Shown: positions 7,532 to 16,372, counted from the stretch's first letter. The stretch is 39,785 nt of DNA from Methylobacterium tarhaniae (GCF_001043955.1 NZ_LABZ01000127.1:1-39785), one strand, 5' to 3'. The notes: generated by a model not told the origin, from the sequence alone. A program made the numbers and translations.

Positions 7532-10229
7532 CGCCGCCATCCCTCCGTATCCGCTCGGAACGGGCGGCCCTGCGGCGTCGCGAGCGGCCGGTGCCGCTCG
7601 CCCGTCTCTCGGGACGCCATAGCCCCCGTCTTCATGGCCCGAGTTTTCATGGCCCAAGGCTTCACCGCCTCGGCCGCCGCGAGGTAGAGAACCGTGATCC
7701 CCGCGACGGCGATCAGGATCGCGGGCGCCGGCGCCGCGAAGCCGAGCCAGCCACCGAGGGGTGTGAACGGCAGCGCCAGCGCCACCGCCAGCGCCGCCAG
7801 CGAGGAGATTGCGAGCGCGGGGCCCGGCCGGTCGCGCCACGGTCGCGCCGCCGTGCGGATGACAACGATCACCAGGATCTGCGTCGCCATCGATTCCAGG
7901 AACCAGGCGGTGCGGAAGACCTCCGGCCCCGCCCCGAACCCGAGGAGCAGCACGCCGAAGGTGAGGAGATCGAACACCGAGGAGAGCGGCCCCATCACGG
8001 CGGCAAAGCGCAGAAGCGCCTGTCGGTCCCAGGCCTGAGGATGCGCGATCGCCTCCGGCCGCACGCGGTCGAACGGGATCCCCAGCTCCGAGAGATCGTA
8101 GAGCAGGTTGTTGAGCAGGATTTGCATCGGCAGCATCGGGAGGAACGGCAGCACCGCGGCCGCGAGCGCCATCGACAGCATGTTGCCGAAATTCGAGCTC
8201 GCCCCCATGCGGATGTACTTGAGGATGTTGGCCGAGGTCCGTCGCCCCTCGGCGACGCCAGCTGCCGCGACCGCGAGGTCCGGGGCGAGGAGGATCATGT
8301 CGGCGGCCGCCTGCGCGACACCACTCGCGCCGGCCACCGACAGGCTCACGTCGGCGTGCCGCAGGCCGGGGCATCGTTGATCCCGTCGCCCAGGAACCCA
8401 ACCACCTCGCCGCCCCCCTGGAGCGCCTTGACGACGCGGACCTTCTGGTCGGGGCTGAGCCGCCCATAGGCGTCGACCCGCCGGACCTGCGCGGCCAGCG
8501 CCTCGTCGTTCATGGCGGCGACCTCCGGCCCCGTCAGGACCTCACCGCGCTCGAGCCCGACGAGCCCGGCGAGGTGCCGCACCACGACTGGATCGTCGCC
8601 CGACAGGATCTTGACCCGTACGCCCGCATCCGTGAGCGCGGCGAGCGCCGCCGCCGCGCCGGGCTTGGGTGGGTCGGCAAAGGCGCAGAGCCCCTCGAAG
8701 ACGAGATCCGCCTCGCGGGCCTCGGCCGATCCCAGGGCCGGCCGCGACGCCACGGCGATGCCGCGAAAGCCCTCCCCGGCGAGAGCCCGGACATGCGCCA
8801 GGGCCGCCTCGCGCTCCGAGGCACCCAGGCTGGAGGCTTCCGTCCCGTTCCGAAAGGCGGTACAGCGGGCCAAGACGGCCTCGGGCGCGCCCTTGATGAT
8901 CAGCGTCAGCCCCTCCGGCCCGTCCGTCAGGACCGAGCCGGTGCGCTGGGCATAGTCGAAGGGACGCTGGCGGACGAGCCGCCAGCCCATCGCCGCCTCG
9001 GGACTTGCCCCCACCAAGGCCGCGTCGAGCGGTCCCCTGTCGCCGCCGAGCGCCGCCGCCACGGCGCCGAGGCGGGCCGGCCGCGGCGTGGCGACGCCCG
9101 CCGGGTCGAGGCTCCGCGCGAGGGTGATCTCCGCCGAGGTCAGGGTACCGGTCTTGTCGGTGCACAAGACCGTCATCTCGCCGAGATCGTGAATGGCGGC
9201 GAGGCGCTTCACGATGACCTTGCGGCGCGCCATCCTGAGGGCCCCCCGGGCGAGGGTCACGGTGGTGATCATAGGCAGCAACTCGGGGGTAAGACCGACC
9301 GCCAGCGCCACCGCGAAGAGCAGGGACTCGACGACCGGGCGCCCGAACGCCACCCGCACGACGAGGATACCGAGGACCAGAACGAGGGTCAGGCGGGCGA
9401 TCAGGAGGCCGAGGTCGCGCAAATCGCGCTGGAACGGCGACGGCCCTGCCTCCTCCGCCAGCGACGCGGCCGCCGCGCCGAACACTGTGTCGCGACCAGT
9501 GGCGGCCACTAGGGCGATCGCCTCGCCGCTTTGCGCCACGGCACCGCGAAACAGAGCGTTCGTCGCCTCGGCCGGGCTCGTCGACGCGCCGAGGCCGGGG
9601 CGCTTCTCGACCGGGTAGGGCTCGCCGGTGAGCGCGGCCTCCGCCGCGGCAAAGCCGACGCTCGCGAGCACCAGGGCGTCGGCCGGCACGAGGTCGCCCG
9701 CCCGCACCCGGATCACGTCGCCGGGGACGAGGTCCTCGACGGGAACGACCCGGAAGGCGCCGTCGCGCCGGGCCTCCGCCTTGAGCGCCACGCTTTGGCG
9801 CAGGGCTTCCGCCGCGCGCAGGGCCTGGCCTTCCTGGATCGTGTCGAGGCCGATCGAGAGCGTCAGGATCGCGATGATGACCGCCCCGCCGGCCCAGTCG
9901 CCGGTGAGGATCGTGACGAGGCCGGCGGCGATCAGGATGAGGGCCAGGGGCTCGCTCGACCGGCGCAGGACCGCCCGCGCCGCGCCGTCGACCCGAGCCG
10001 TCGCGTCACGGTTCGGCCCATGGCGGGCGAGGCGACGCTCCGCCTCCGAGGCGGTCAGGCCGTCCGGCCCGCAGGCGAGGCGTGCGCGCAAAGCCTCCGG
10101 CGCAAGGGTCCAGAACACCGGCCCGTGATCATGTAAGGATGAGGGGCAGTGCGCTGCGGGAGAACGGCACTCGGAGATGACCGGCGCAGTCTTCCGCTCT
10201 CGTCGTGGTGATTGCAGGTCGTCCACCAT
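7528..10229 (-). pseudogene. mgtA: Magnesium-importing-type P-type ATPase (MgtA-like), frameshifted
   Basis: The two reading frames together give a complete ~900-aa type IIIB P-type ATPase. The first frame has the TGEP actuator motif, AVGLTPELLPMI, the phosphorylation site CTDKTGTLT (Asp358) and GDGINDAP. The second frame resumes with SLSVAGASGVAQAAADMILL, YIRMGASSNFGNMLS and the C-terminal helices. The break is at about 8361-8366: the coding strand reads GCCCCGGCCTGCGG where GCCCCGGCCCTGCGG would give APALRHADVSLSV, so one C is missing. A clean single-base loss beside a C-run could be a sequencing error; otherwise the product ends at 8346 without its last transmembrane helices. The start at 10229 follows GGGGGGAG with ~6 nt spacing. 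An FNR-like box lies 71 bp upstream. Confidence 0.85.
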
Positions 10230-10293
10230 CGCCGGCTCCCCCCGGCCCTCCGTGGCCGGCGCGGGCAGAGTGCAGTTGTCCCGGCGCCGCGCC

Positions 10294-10307
10294 TTGATCC
10301 GCCTCAA
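10294..10307 (-). promoter_or_regulatory. FNR/FixK-like box upstream of the MgtA-like ATPase
   Basis: On the coding strand it reads TTGAGGCGGATCAA, matching TTGAT-N4-ATCAA at 9 of 10 defined bases and close to the FixK pattern TTG(A/C)G-N-GATCAA. The centre is 71 bp before the ATG at 10229. Confidence 0.6.
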
Positions 10308-10326
10308 GGGGGGACCGGTTGCGGGG

Positions 10327-11169
10327 TCAATGCGCCATCAGCAGCGGGACCGGGCAGGCGCGCAGCATCTCCTGCGTCACCCCGCCGAGCACCGTCTCGC
10401 GCAGGAGCGAGTGGACGAAGGCGCCCATCACGATCATGTCGGCCTCCATCGCCGCCGCGTGGCGGCGCAGGGCACCGGCGACGTCCCCGTCCCGGGCCGG
10501 CAGGTCGGTGACGGTCACGGCGACGCCGTGATGCGCGAGGCCCGGCGCCACCTCGGCCCCCGGGACCGCGTGCGAAAGATCCTTCTCGCCGGTCACCACG
10601 ACGATCTCGACTCGCTCGGCCTGCCGGAGGAACGGCAGGGCTTCGTGCAGGGCGCGGGCCGCCTGGGCGCTGCCGTCCCAGGCGACGAGGATGCGGCGTG
10701 TCGCGACCGTCCCGCAGCCCGGCGGGACGACGATCAGCGGGCGGCCGCTCTCAAAAAGCAGGGTCTCGATCAGGCCGCGATCTCCCGTCAGCATCCGCGG
10801 CTCGGCGTCGATCACCGCGAGGTCGTGCAGCCGGGCTTGGCCGGAGAAGCGCGCGAGCAGGCGGTCGTAGGACAGGTGCTCGGCCTGCGCCGTGCACAGG
10901 ATGCCAGCGGCCTCCGCGTCGCCCCGGGCCTGTTCGGCCGCCTCCTCGGCCAGCTCCCGCAGCCGCCGGTTCTCGGCGGCGACGACCATGCCGACGAAGC
11001 GGCTGATCCAGGCATGCGGCAGGACCAGCCGGACCGAGACCGCCTGGACGGTCACCCGGGCCTGCGCGCGCTCCGCCAGGGACAGGCCGTAGGCAAGCGC
11101 GCTCGACGGGGTCTCGTCGCCCAGGCGCTCGGTCAGGGCGATCAGGATGGTGCGCAGGTTCTCGATCAT
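10327..11169 (-). CDS. Tandem-domain universal stress protein
   Basis: 280 aa, about twice a single UspA. The first domain starts MIENLRTILIALTERLGDETPSSALAYGLSLAERAQARVTV-like (residues 1-150), and the second starts RRILVAWDGSAQAARALHEALPFL. The C-terminal signature MGAFVHSLLRETVLGGVTQEML is the usual USP end motif. Such proteins act in the cytoplasm in survival of starvation and oxygen limitation, and tandem forms are typical members of FixK/FNR or DosR-like hypoxia regulons. The start at 11169 is the first Met of the domain and begins at its conserved first strand. It is divergent from the cation ATPase at 11327, and the shared 157-bp intergenic region carries an FNR-like box 64 bp from this start. 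Confidence 0.88.
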   Translation of the reverse strand: MIENLRTILIALTERLGDETPSSALAYGLSLAERAQARVTVQAVSVRLVLPHAWISRFVGMVVAAENRRLRELAEEAAEQARGDAEAAGILCTAQAEHLSYDRLLARFSGQARLHDLAVIDAEPRMLTGDRGLIETLLFESGRPLIVVPPGCGTVATRRILVAWDGSAQAARALHEALPFLRQAERVEIVVVTGEKDLSHAVPGAEVAPGLAHHGVAVTVTDLPARDGDVAGALRRHAAAMEADMIVMGAFVHSLLRETVLGGVTQEMLRACPVPLLMAH

Positions 11170-11226
11170 GGCCGCCCCGCTCGTGTCCGACACAGGGGGA
11201 ATGTGGCAGCCGGCCCCATGGGCACG

Positions 11227-11240
11227 TTGCGCTGGATCAA
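11227..11240. promoter_or_regulatory. FNR/FixK-like box between divergent usp and cation ATPase genes
   Basis: TTGCGCTGGATCAA keeps the TTG and GATCAA half-sites of the FixK pattern (8 of 10 against TTGAT-N4-ATCAA). The centre is 64 bp from the usp ATG and 93 bp from the ATPase ATG, so it could serve either or both. Confidence 0.55.
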
Positions 11241-11326
11241 CGACGCTCCGGCCGATCGGTCGTCGGGTTGGGTCGGGTGCGACGGATCGCGGCCGGATGA
11301 GGGAGGGGCCGGTGGGCGAGCCGACG

Positions 11327-14155
11327 ATGATGGTCCGGATACCATCGGGCCAAATCGGGTCCGGCGACGGTGCGGACGCGGCGGATCGCGAGACTGGGCG
11401 CGAGATCGAGCGCCTGCCCCCCGGCGCGGTGGCGGCCGCCCTCGGCGTCGATGCCGTCTCCGGCTTGAGCCGGGACGAGGCGCGCGCCCGGGCCGGGCTC
11501 TGGGGCCCGAACGCGCTACGGGTCCGGCCGCCCGTCCTGGCCTGGCGCCGGCTGCTGGCGCAGTTCGCCGACCCGCTGGTCCTGCTGCTCGTCGCCGCGG
11601 CGGCCATCTCGGCCGGGTTGTGGCTCCGGGAGGCGGTGGCGGACGGGAGTGCCGGCCCGCCTTTCGAAGCCCTCGCCATCCTGGCCATCGTGGTTCTCAA
11701 CGCCGCGATGGGCTTCATCCAGGAGGCGCGGGCCGAGCGGGCCGTCGCGGCCCTGCGGCGGATGTCGGCCGCGCGGGCGCGGGTCGTCCGCGACGGCATC
11801 CGCCGGGAGATCCCGGCGACGGAGCTGGTGCCGGGCGACGTGATCCGAATCGAGGAGGGCGACGCGATTCCCGCCGATGCGCGGTTGATCGAAGCGAGCG
11901 CCCTGCGGGCTGGCGAGGCCACCCTGACGGGTGAGAGCGTTCCGGTCGCGAAGGATGCCGCCCTCCTCGCCGGCGAGGCGAGCCTGGGCAGCCGGCGCAA
12001 CATGGTGTTCAGCGGCACCGCCATCGTCAGCGGGCGGGGCGTCGGCATCGTGACGGCGACCGGGATGCGGACCGAGCTCGGCCGCATCGCCGGGATGCTG
12101 GAGGAGACTCCGGAGGAGACCACGCCGCTCCAGGCCGCGCTCGCCCGGCTCGGCCGGCGCCTCGGCCTCGCGGTCCTGGTCATCGCCGCGGCGCTGGCGG
12201 CGACCATCGTCCTCGTCGAGGAGATTTGCACCCTCCCGGCCCTCCTCGACACTCTGATCGTCGCGGTGGCGCTCGCCGTCGCGGCGGTGCCGGAGGGATT
12301 GCCGGCGATCGTCACCGCGGCGCTGTCGCTGGGCGTGCTGCGCATGGCCCGCCGGCACGCGATCGTGCGCCGGCTCGCCGCCGTCGAGACGCTGGGCTCG
12401 GCCGACGTGATCGCCTCCGATAAGACCGGCACCCTCACCCGCAATGCGATGACGGTCCGAGTCGTCGTGACGGCGAGCGGCCGCTGCCTGCTCGACGGCG
12501 CGTTGAACGGGCAGGACCACGACATACGACTCAGCGGCGAGGCGGAGGCGGCGCTCCTCGCGGGCGCGCTCGCCAACGACGCCGCCCTGCAGGAGCACGA
12601 GGACCACCCGATCATCCACGGCGACCCAACCGAGGGCGCCCTGCTCATCGCCGCCCGGACCACCGGTCTCGACGCCGCGCTCGGCCGCTTCGTCCGCCTC
12701 GACGAGATCCCGTTCTCGTCCGAGCGTCGGCGGATGAGCGCCGTCTGCCGCGAGGCGGGCCGGGATGGGCTGCTCGTCGCCCTGAAGGGCGCACCCGACG
12801 TCGTCCTGGCGCGCTGCACGCGCGAGCGCGTCGGCGATCAGGAACGCCCGCTCACGCCGGAGCGCCGCGAGGCGATCGTCGCGGCGAATGCGGGCCTCGC
12901 CGGGAGCGGCCTGCGGATGCTGGGCGTCGCCCACCGGCGGATGCCGGAGGGGAGCCGCATCGCTCCGGAGGACGGCGTCGAGCAGGACCTCGTCTTCCTC
13001 GGCCTGATCGGCATGCGCGATCCGCCCCGCTCGGAGGCGCGCGAGGCGGTGGCCCGCGCCAGGGCCGCCGGTATCCGGTCCGTCATGATCACGGGCGATC
13101 ATCCGAACACCGCCGCGGCGGTCGCGGCCGAACTCGGCATCGCCGCCGACGGCGCCGTCCTCACAGGGGACCGGATCGACGCGCTGGCGCCGGAGGAGCT
13201 GGACGAGGCCGTGCGCCGCGTCTCGGTCTTTGCCCGCGTCGCGCCCGCGCACAAGCTGCGGATCGTGCGGGGGCTCCAGCGCAACGGCCTTGTCGTCGCG
13301 ATGACCGGCGACGGCGTGAACGATGCGCCCGCCCTGAAGGCCGCGGAGATCGGCATCGCCATGGGCGTGACCGGTACGGACGTGTCCCGCGAGGCGGCCG
13401 ACATCGTGCTTTCCGACGACAACTTCGCCACCATCGTGGCGGCGGTCGAGGAAGGCCGGGCGATCTTTTCCAACATCCGCAAGGTGCTGCGCTACCTGCT
13501 GTCGTCGAATCTCGGCGAGGTCATGGTGATGGCCCTCGGCATCGTGCTGGCCCCAGTGCTTGGGCTGGCGCCGAGCCCCGGCGAGGTGGTGCTGCCGCTC
13601 CTCGCGACCCAGATCCTGTGGATCAACTTCGTCACCGACGGCGCGCCGGCGCTTGCCCTCGCGGTCGATCCGGCGGATCCGGCCGCGATGGCCCAAGCTC
13701 CGCGCCCACGGGGCGAGGGCGTGCTGACCGGCGCGATGGGATGGAGCATCGCCTTCGTCGGCCTCGTGACTGCGTCCTGCAGCCTGTTCGTGCTCGATTC
13801 CTGCCTGCCCGGCGGGCTCGTGGAGGGCACCGGCAGTCCGGCCTACGCCCGGACGATGACCTTCACGACCCTCGTCCTGTGCCAGCTCTTCAACGTCCTC
13901 AACGCCCGTTCCGGAGAGGTGAGCGCGCGCGACGGGCTGTTTCGGAACCGCTGGCTCTGGGCCGCGATCGGCGTGTCGCTCCTGCTCCAGGCCGCCGTCG
14001 TGTACACGCCCATTCTTCAGCAAGGCTTCATGACGGTGAGCCTGAGCCTCGGCGACTGGCTGTTCTGTGCCGGCGTCGCGAGCATCGTGCTGATCCTCGA
14101 GGAGCTGCGAAAGGCGGTCGTCCGCACGTGGCGGGCCGCCGCTGCTGCAGCTTGA
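11327..14155 (+). CDS. Cation-translocating P-type ATPase (type II, PMA/SERCA-like)
   Basis: 942 aa, full length. Features in order: N-terminal cation-ATPase domain (LPPGAVAAALGVD, GLSRDEARAR), helices M1-M2, actuator TGES, ion-site helix AVAAVPEGLPAIVTAAL, phosphorylation motif SDKTGTLT (Asp365), GDGVNDAPALKAAEIGIAMG, YLLSSNLGEV and six C-terminal helices. The PEGLP motif and C-terminal cation-ATPase domain place it with Ca2+/H+/Na+-type pumps rather than heavy-metal pumps; the ion is not determinable. I chose ATG 11327 (GGGCGAG about 6 nt upstream); ATG 11297 in the same frame is possible. Unlike the MgtA-like neighbour, this gene is intact. It is divergent from usp and shares the box at 11227. 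Confidence 0.9.
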   Translation: MMVRIPSGQIGSGDGADAADRETGREIERLPPGAVAAALGVDAVSGLSRDEARARAGLWGPNALRVRPPVLAWRRLLAQFADPLVLLLVAAAAISAGLWLREAVADGSAGPPFEALAILAIVVLNAAMGFIQEARAERAVAALRRMSAARARVVRDGIRREIPATELVPGDVIRIEEGDAIPADARLIEASALRAGEATLTGESVPVAKDAALLAGEASLGSRRNMVFSGTAIVSGRGVGIVTATGMRTELGRIAGMLEETPEETTPLQAALARLGRRLGLAVLVIAAALAATIVLVEEICTLPALLDTLIVAVALAVAAVPEGLPAIVTAALSLGVLRMARRHAIVRRLAAVETLGSADVIASDKTGTLTRNAMTVRVVVTASGRCLLDGALNGQDHDIRLSGEAEAALLAGALANDAALQEHEDHPIIHGDPTEGALLIAARTTGLDAALGRFVRLDEIPFSSERRRMSAVCREAGRDGLLVALKGAPDVVLARCTRERVGDQERPLTPERREAIVAANAGLAGSGLRMLGVAHRRMPEGSRIAPEDGVEQDLVFLGLIGMRDPPRSEAREAVARARAAGIRSVMITGDHPNTAAAVAAELGIAADGAVLTGDRIDALAPEELDEAVRRVSVFARVAPAHKLRIVRGLQRNGLVVAMTGDGVNDAPALKAAEIGIAMGVTGTDVSREAADIVLSDDNFATIVAAVEEGRAIFSNIRKVLRYLLSSNLGEVMVMALGIVLAPVLGLAPSPGEVVLPLLATQILWINFVTDGAPALALAVDPADPAAMAQAPRPRGEGVLTGAMGWSIAFVGLVTASCSLFVLDSCLPGGLVEGTGSPAYARTMTFTTLVLCQLFNVLNARSGEVSARDGLFRNRWLWAAIGVSLLLQAAVVYTPILQQGFMTVSLSLGDWLFCAGVASIVLILEELRKAVVRTWRAAAAAA

Positions 14156-14314
14156 GCGACGAGAAGGCGGCGGGCCGGCCGTCCTCCAGCCTCGAGACCG
14201 GCCTGCCGGTGACGCCGGCCGCCACGGTCGAGAAGTACGGCCGAGAAGCGCGGTCCCGCTTTTGCGGCGGCTCGACATCACCAAGCCAGCAGGCCGCCGC
14301 CGGCGCGGACCGCG

Positions 14315-14328
14315 TTGATCCAGATCAT
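14315..14328 (+). promoter_or_regulatory. FNR/FixK-like box upstream of the SPW/cytochrome operon
   Basis: TTGATCCAGATCAT matches TTGAT-N4-ATCAA at 9 of 10 positions. It lies in the 383-bp gap after the cation ATPase, 217 bp before the SPW-protein start at 14539. Much of that distance is filled by repeat sequence (14372-14500), which may have moved an originally closer box away. Confidence 0.5.
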
Positions 14329-14371
14329 CCGCGTCCGGGCCAGGACCGGTATCCTCGGACCTCGACGCCGC

Positions 14372-14402
14372 TAAGCAGAGCTGCACGGGTAAGCAGAGCT
14401 GC
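14372..14402. repeat. Short direct repeat TAAGCAGAGCTGC x2
   Basis: TAAGCAGAGCTGC occurs at 14372-14384 and again at 14390-14402, an 18-bp period. The same CTAAGCAGA end borders the palindromic element near 27031 (as TCTGCTTAG), so this is probably debris of that repeat family. Confidence 0.6.
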
Positions 14403-14433
14403 TCGGAGCAACTATGCTTAGCTTTTTCTTTTT

Positions 14434-14500
14434 GCATCATTTTTGCCGCCAAACCGGTGACCACTTCGGCACCAGTCGAATGAGACCGACGAGATGATGC
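14434..14500. repeat. Palindromic intergenic repeat element, copy 1
   Basis: Outer arms GCATCAT (14434-14440) and ATGATGC (14494-14500) enclose the core TTTTTGCCGCCAAACCGG and TGACCACTT. The core is shared with the copy at 26987-27031. It resembles the abundant Rhizobiales palindromes with an AAACCGGTnnCCACTT centre. The ATG at 14494 lies in its right arm, an argument against using it as a gene start. Confidence 0.6.
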
Positions 14501-14538
14501 TTAGCCGAGCGGCGGCCGACGCCGGATGGAGCCATCCG

Positions 14539-14907
14539 ATGCACCGATCCCACCACGAACCCCGCTGGCCTCCCCGGACGGACGAGATCCTCCTCGCCGC
14601 CGTTCAGCACGCGGCCGGCACCGCGCTGCTCGTCGCCGCGTGGGTCCTGATCATCACCGAGAATGCCGCTGCGGCGGCCTGCGCTCTACCGCCGGGCCTG
14701 ATGATCCTCTTGCTATCGGGGCTCGACCCGGCCCGCATGCGCCCAGCGGTCGAGCGGGAGGTCGTGATCCTGGGTGTCGGCACGGCCATGGCGCCCTGGC
14801 TCTTCGGCTTCGCGGCCCGTGACACTGCGACCTGGCTGCACGTCGTCCTCGGGGCGATGGCAGCGGGATCCGCCGCGGCACGTCTTCGATTCGCGAGGGC
14901 ACCATGA
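14539..14907 (+). CDS. SPW repeat-like integral membrane protein
   Basis: 122 aa with about four hydrophobic segments: AAGTALLVAAWVLIITENAAA, CALPPGLMILLLSGL, VVILGVGTAMAPWLFGFA and LHVVLGAMAAGSAAA. The APWLFGFAARDTATWLHVVLGA stretch resembles the SPW (Ser-Pro-Trp) helix of small bacterial membrane proteins of unknown function. Start 14539 is preceded by GGAG at 7 nt; the upstream in-frame ATG at 14494 lies inside a palindromic repeat. The stop overlaps the next ATG (ATGA at 14904-14907), so it is translationally coupled to the c-type cytochrome. An FNR-like box lies upstream at 14315. The family assignment is tentative. Confidence 0.6.
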   Translation: MHRSHHEPRWPPRTDEILLAAVQHAAGTALLVAAWVLIITENAAAAACALPPGLMILLLSGLDPARMRPAVEREVVILGVGTAMAPWLFGFAARDTATWLHVVLGAMAAGSAAARLRFARAP

Positions 14908-15252
14908 GCACCCGCCCATCTGCCGCCCTCCGGGCGACCCTTCTCGCCGCCTTGCTCACCGGTGCTGCCGTTCAGGCCGCGTCTGCCACCGATGCCGCCC
15001 GCGGCCGGGCCCTCGCCGTACAGCTCTGCAGCCGGTGCCACGTGGTCGGTCGCGAGCAGGAGGCGGGCGGGTTCATCGGCCCCCCCCTTCGTCGGCATCG
15101 CCAACATGCCCTCAACGACGGGGCTCGCCCTCAGCGTCTTCCTGCAGAGCCATCACCAGCGGATGCCGAGCCTGCGGCTGGAGCGGGACGAGCGCGACGC
15201 CATCATCGACTACATCCTCAGCCTCAAGGCGGGCCAGCGGGCGACGCGCTGA
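14904..15252 (+). pseudogene. Small secreted c-type cytochrome, frameshifted in a C8 run
   Basis: The first frame gives a signal peptide (STRPSAALRATLLAALLTG, cleavage near AASA-TD) and the haem site LCSRCH. The continuation lies in another frame: PFVGIANMPSTTGLALSVFLQSHHQ, then the probable axial Met in RMPSLRL and the C-terminal helix DAIIDYILSLK. The switch falls in a run of eight C at 15080-15087; seven would restore GFIGPPFVGIANM and a protein of about 115 aa, the size of a class I monohaem cytochrome c. Homopolymer miscount is the simplest cause; true inactivation or slippage-based switching are alternatives. If intact it would act in the periplasm in electron transfer, fitting a low-oxygen gene set. 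Its end overlaps the convergent acyl-CoA ligase fragment by 29 bp. Confidence 0.8.
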
Positions 15253-15901
15253 GGCTACGCTCCGGCGCCGCCGTCTCGTCGCGCACGGCCGCGAGCGCGG
15301 CGGCGAACCGCTCGCGCAGGACGGCGCGGCGCAGCTTGCGCGTCGGCGTGACTAGGCCGTCCTCAATGGTCCATGGCTCCGGAAGAAGGCGCAAGGCTTG
15401 CACGCGCACCGCACGCGGATGGTCGCCGAGCGCCCGGGCGATCCGGACGAGGGCGGCCCGCCGGACCTCCGGGCGCTTGAGGAGGCCGGTTGCGGACGGA
15501 TCGAGGCCGAGGCCGCGCGCGAGATGCGCGAGTTCCACCGGATCGACCACCGCCAGGGCCGACAGGCGCGGCTGGCCGTCCCCCACCACCATCGCCTGCC
15601 GGAAGAGTGGATCGCGCGTGATCGCCCCCTCGACGATCTCGGGCGAGACCTTCTCGCCGTTCGACAGGACGATGAGTTCCTCGATCCGGCCAGTGACGAC
15701 TAGGCACCCGTCCCGCAGCTCGCCGAGGTCGCCGGTGCGGAGCCAAGCGTCATGCAGAACCTCGGCGGTGAGGACCGGCTGGCGCCAGTAGCCGCGCAGC
15801 ACGCCGGGCAAGCGCACCAGGATCTCGCCATCCTCGCCGAAGCGGATCTCCATCCCCCTCAAGGGCAACCCAAGTCGGGTCGCCGGCGACGCGAGGTGCA
15901 C
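15224..15901 (-). pseudogene. C-terminal fragment of an AMP-forming acyl-CoA synthetase
   Basis: About 220 aa covering only the last third of a long-chain acyl-CoA ligase: GLPLRGMEIRFGEDGEILVRLPGVLRGYW-like strand, WLRTGDLGEL, the hinge GRIEELIVLSNGEKVSPEIVE and the C-terminal catalytic Lys region (LVTPTRKLRR). The adenylation motif (T/S)SGTTGxPK and the whole N-terminal domain (~400 residues) are missing. Similarity stops near 15880, just where the island genes begin, so the gene looks cut by insertion or deletion. The GTG at 15901 makes the frame formally open, but a fragment without the large domain would not activate fatty acids. Confidence 0.75.
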
Positions 15902-15941
15902 TCAACATGAGTTCTCTGCACTCACGGTTGTTCAGAAATCT

Positions 15942-15976
15942 GTGACAGTGTCCTGGCGGCTTTCGTGACCGTGTCA
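15942..15976 (+). promoter_or_regulatory. Direct repeat GTGACnGTGTC, possible operator
   Basis: GTGACAGTGTC (15942) and GTGACCGTGTC (15965) are 23 bp apart, about two helical turns, just upstream of the ATG at 15989. Spacing and position suit a repressor or activator site; no regulator is identified. Confidence 0.3.
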
Positions 15977-15988
15977 TACCATCCTGGC

Positions 15989-16372
15989 ATGACGATCTCG
16001 ATCCCGACCGACTTGGAATACCTCCCCGTCCACCGCTACGCCCGGTCGCCCCGGCAGCAGACCGCCTTCGAGCGCCGGGAAGCCGCCCGGCGGAAGGCGG
16101 AGCAGCGGGAGCGCCAGCGCGAAGCCGGCGTCCCGGACCCGACTTCGATTGAGAGGGCGATCGTCGACGCTCTGCGGCTCTACCTGATGAAGCACCCCCC
16201 CTCGATCGATCCCGTCGAACTCCTCCGCTACGCCCGGGACCTGGCGATGTCCCGCTCGTATGCCGCCCACGAGGCGAACCCATCAAAGCCGAAATTCGAG
16301 CGCGCCGCGGTCGTCGAGGCAATCCGGAAGCGCGTTCTGACGCCCCCGAAATCGTCGCGTACGGCACCCTGA
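15989..16372 (+). CDS. Hypothetical protein, 127 aa (island gene)
   Basis: Not recognised. Starting at ATG 15989, the sequence has an N-terminal segment (ISIPTDLEYLPVHRYARSP) followed by a very basic helix rich in Arg, Lys and Glu (ERREAARRKAEQRERQREAG), then a more globular part (IERAIVDALRLYLMKH; PVELLRYARDLAMSRSY). The basic helix suggests nucleic-acid or protein contact. GTG 15965 could start the same frame, but it lies in the direct repeat. It is the first gene after the truncated acyl-CoA ligase and runs with the 104-aa gene downstream, separated by 203 bp. Such lone small genes are typical of phage-derived or integrative islands. Confidence 0.55.
   Translation: MTISIPTDLEYLPVHRYARSPRQQTAFERREAARRKAEQRERQREAGVPDPTSIERAIVDALRLYLMKHPPSIDPVELLRYARDLAMSRSYAAHEANPSKPKFERAAVVEAIRKRVLTPPKSSRTAP

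Noticed and set aside
5921..8467. 848-aa frame as one fused protein
   Set aside because: The upstream part is an out-of-frame reading of the MgtA-like ATPase; the kinase begins at GTG 7531 with its own ribosome-binding site.
11516..14464. 982-aa open frame on the minus strand
   Set aside because: It is antisense to the cation ATPase, whose motifs are all present on the plus strand.
14494..14538. Earlier ATG (14494) for the SPW-like protein
   Set aside because: It lies in the right arm of a palindromic repeat; GGAG at 7 nt supports ATG 14539.
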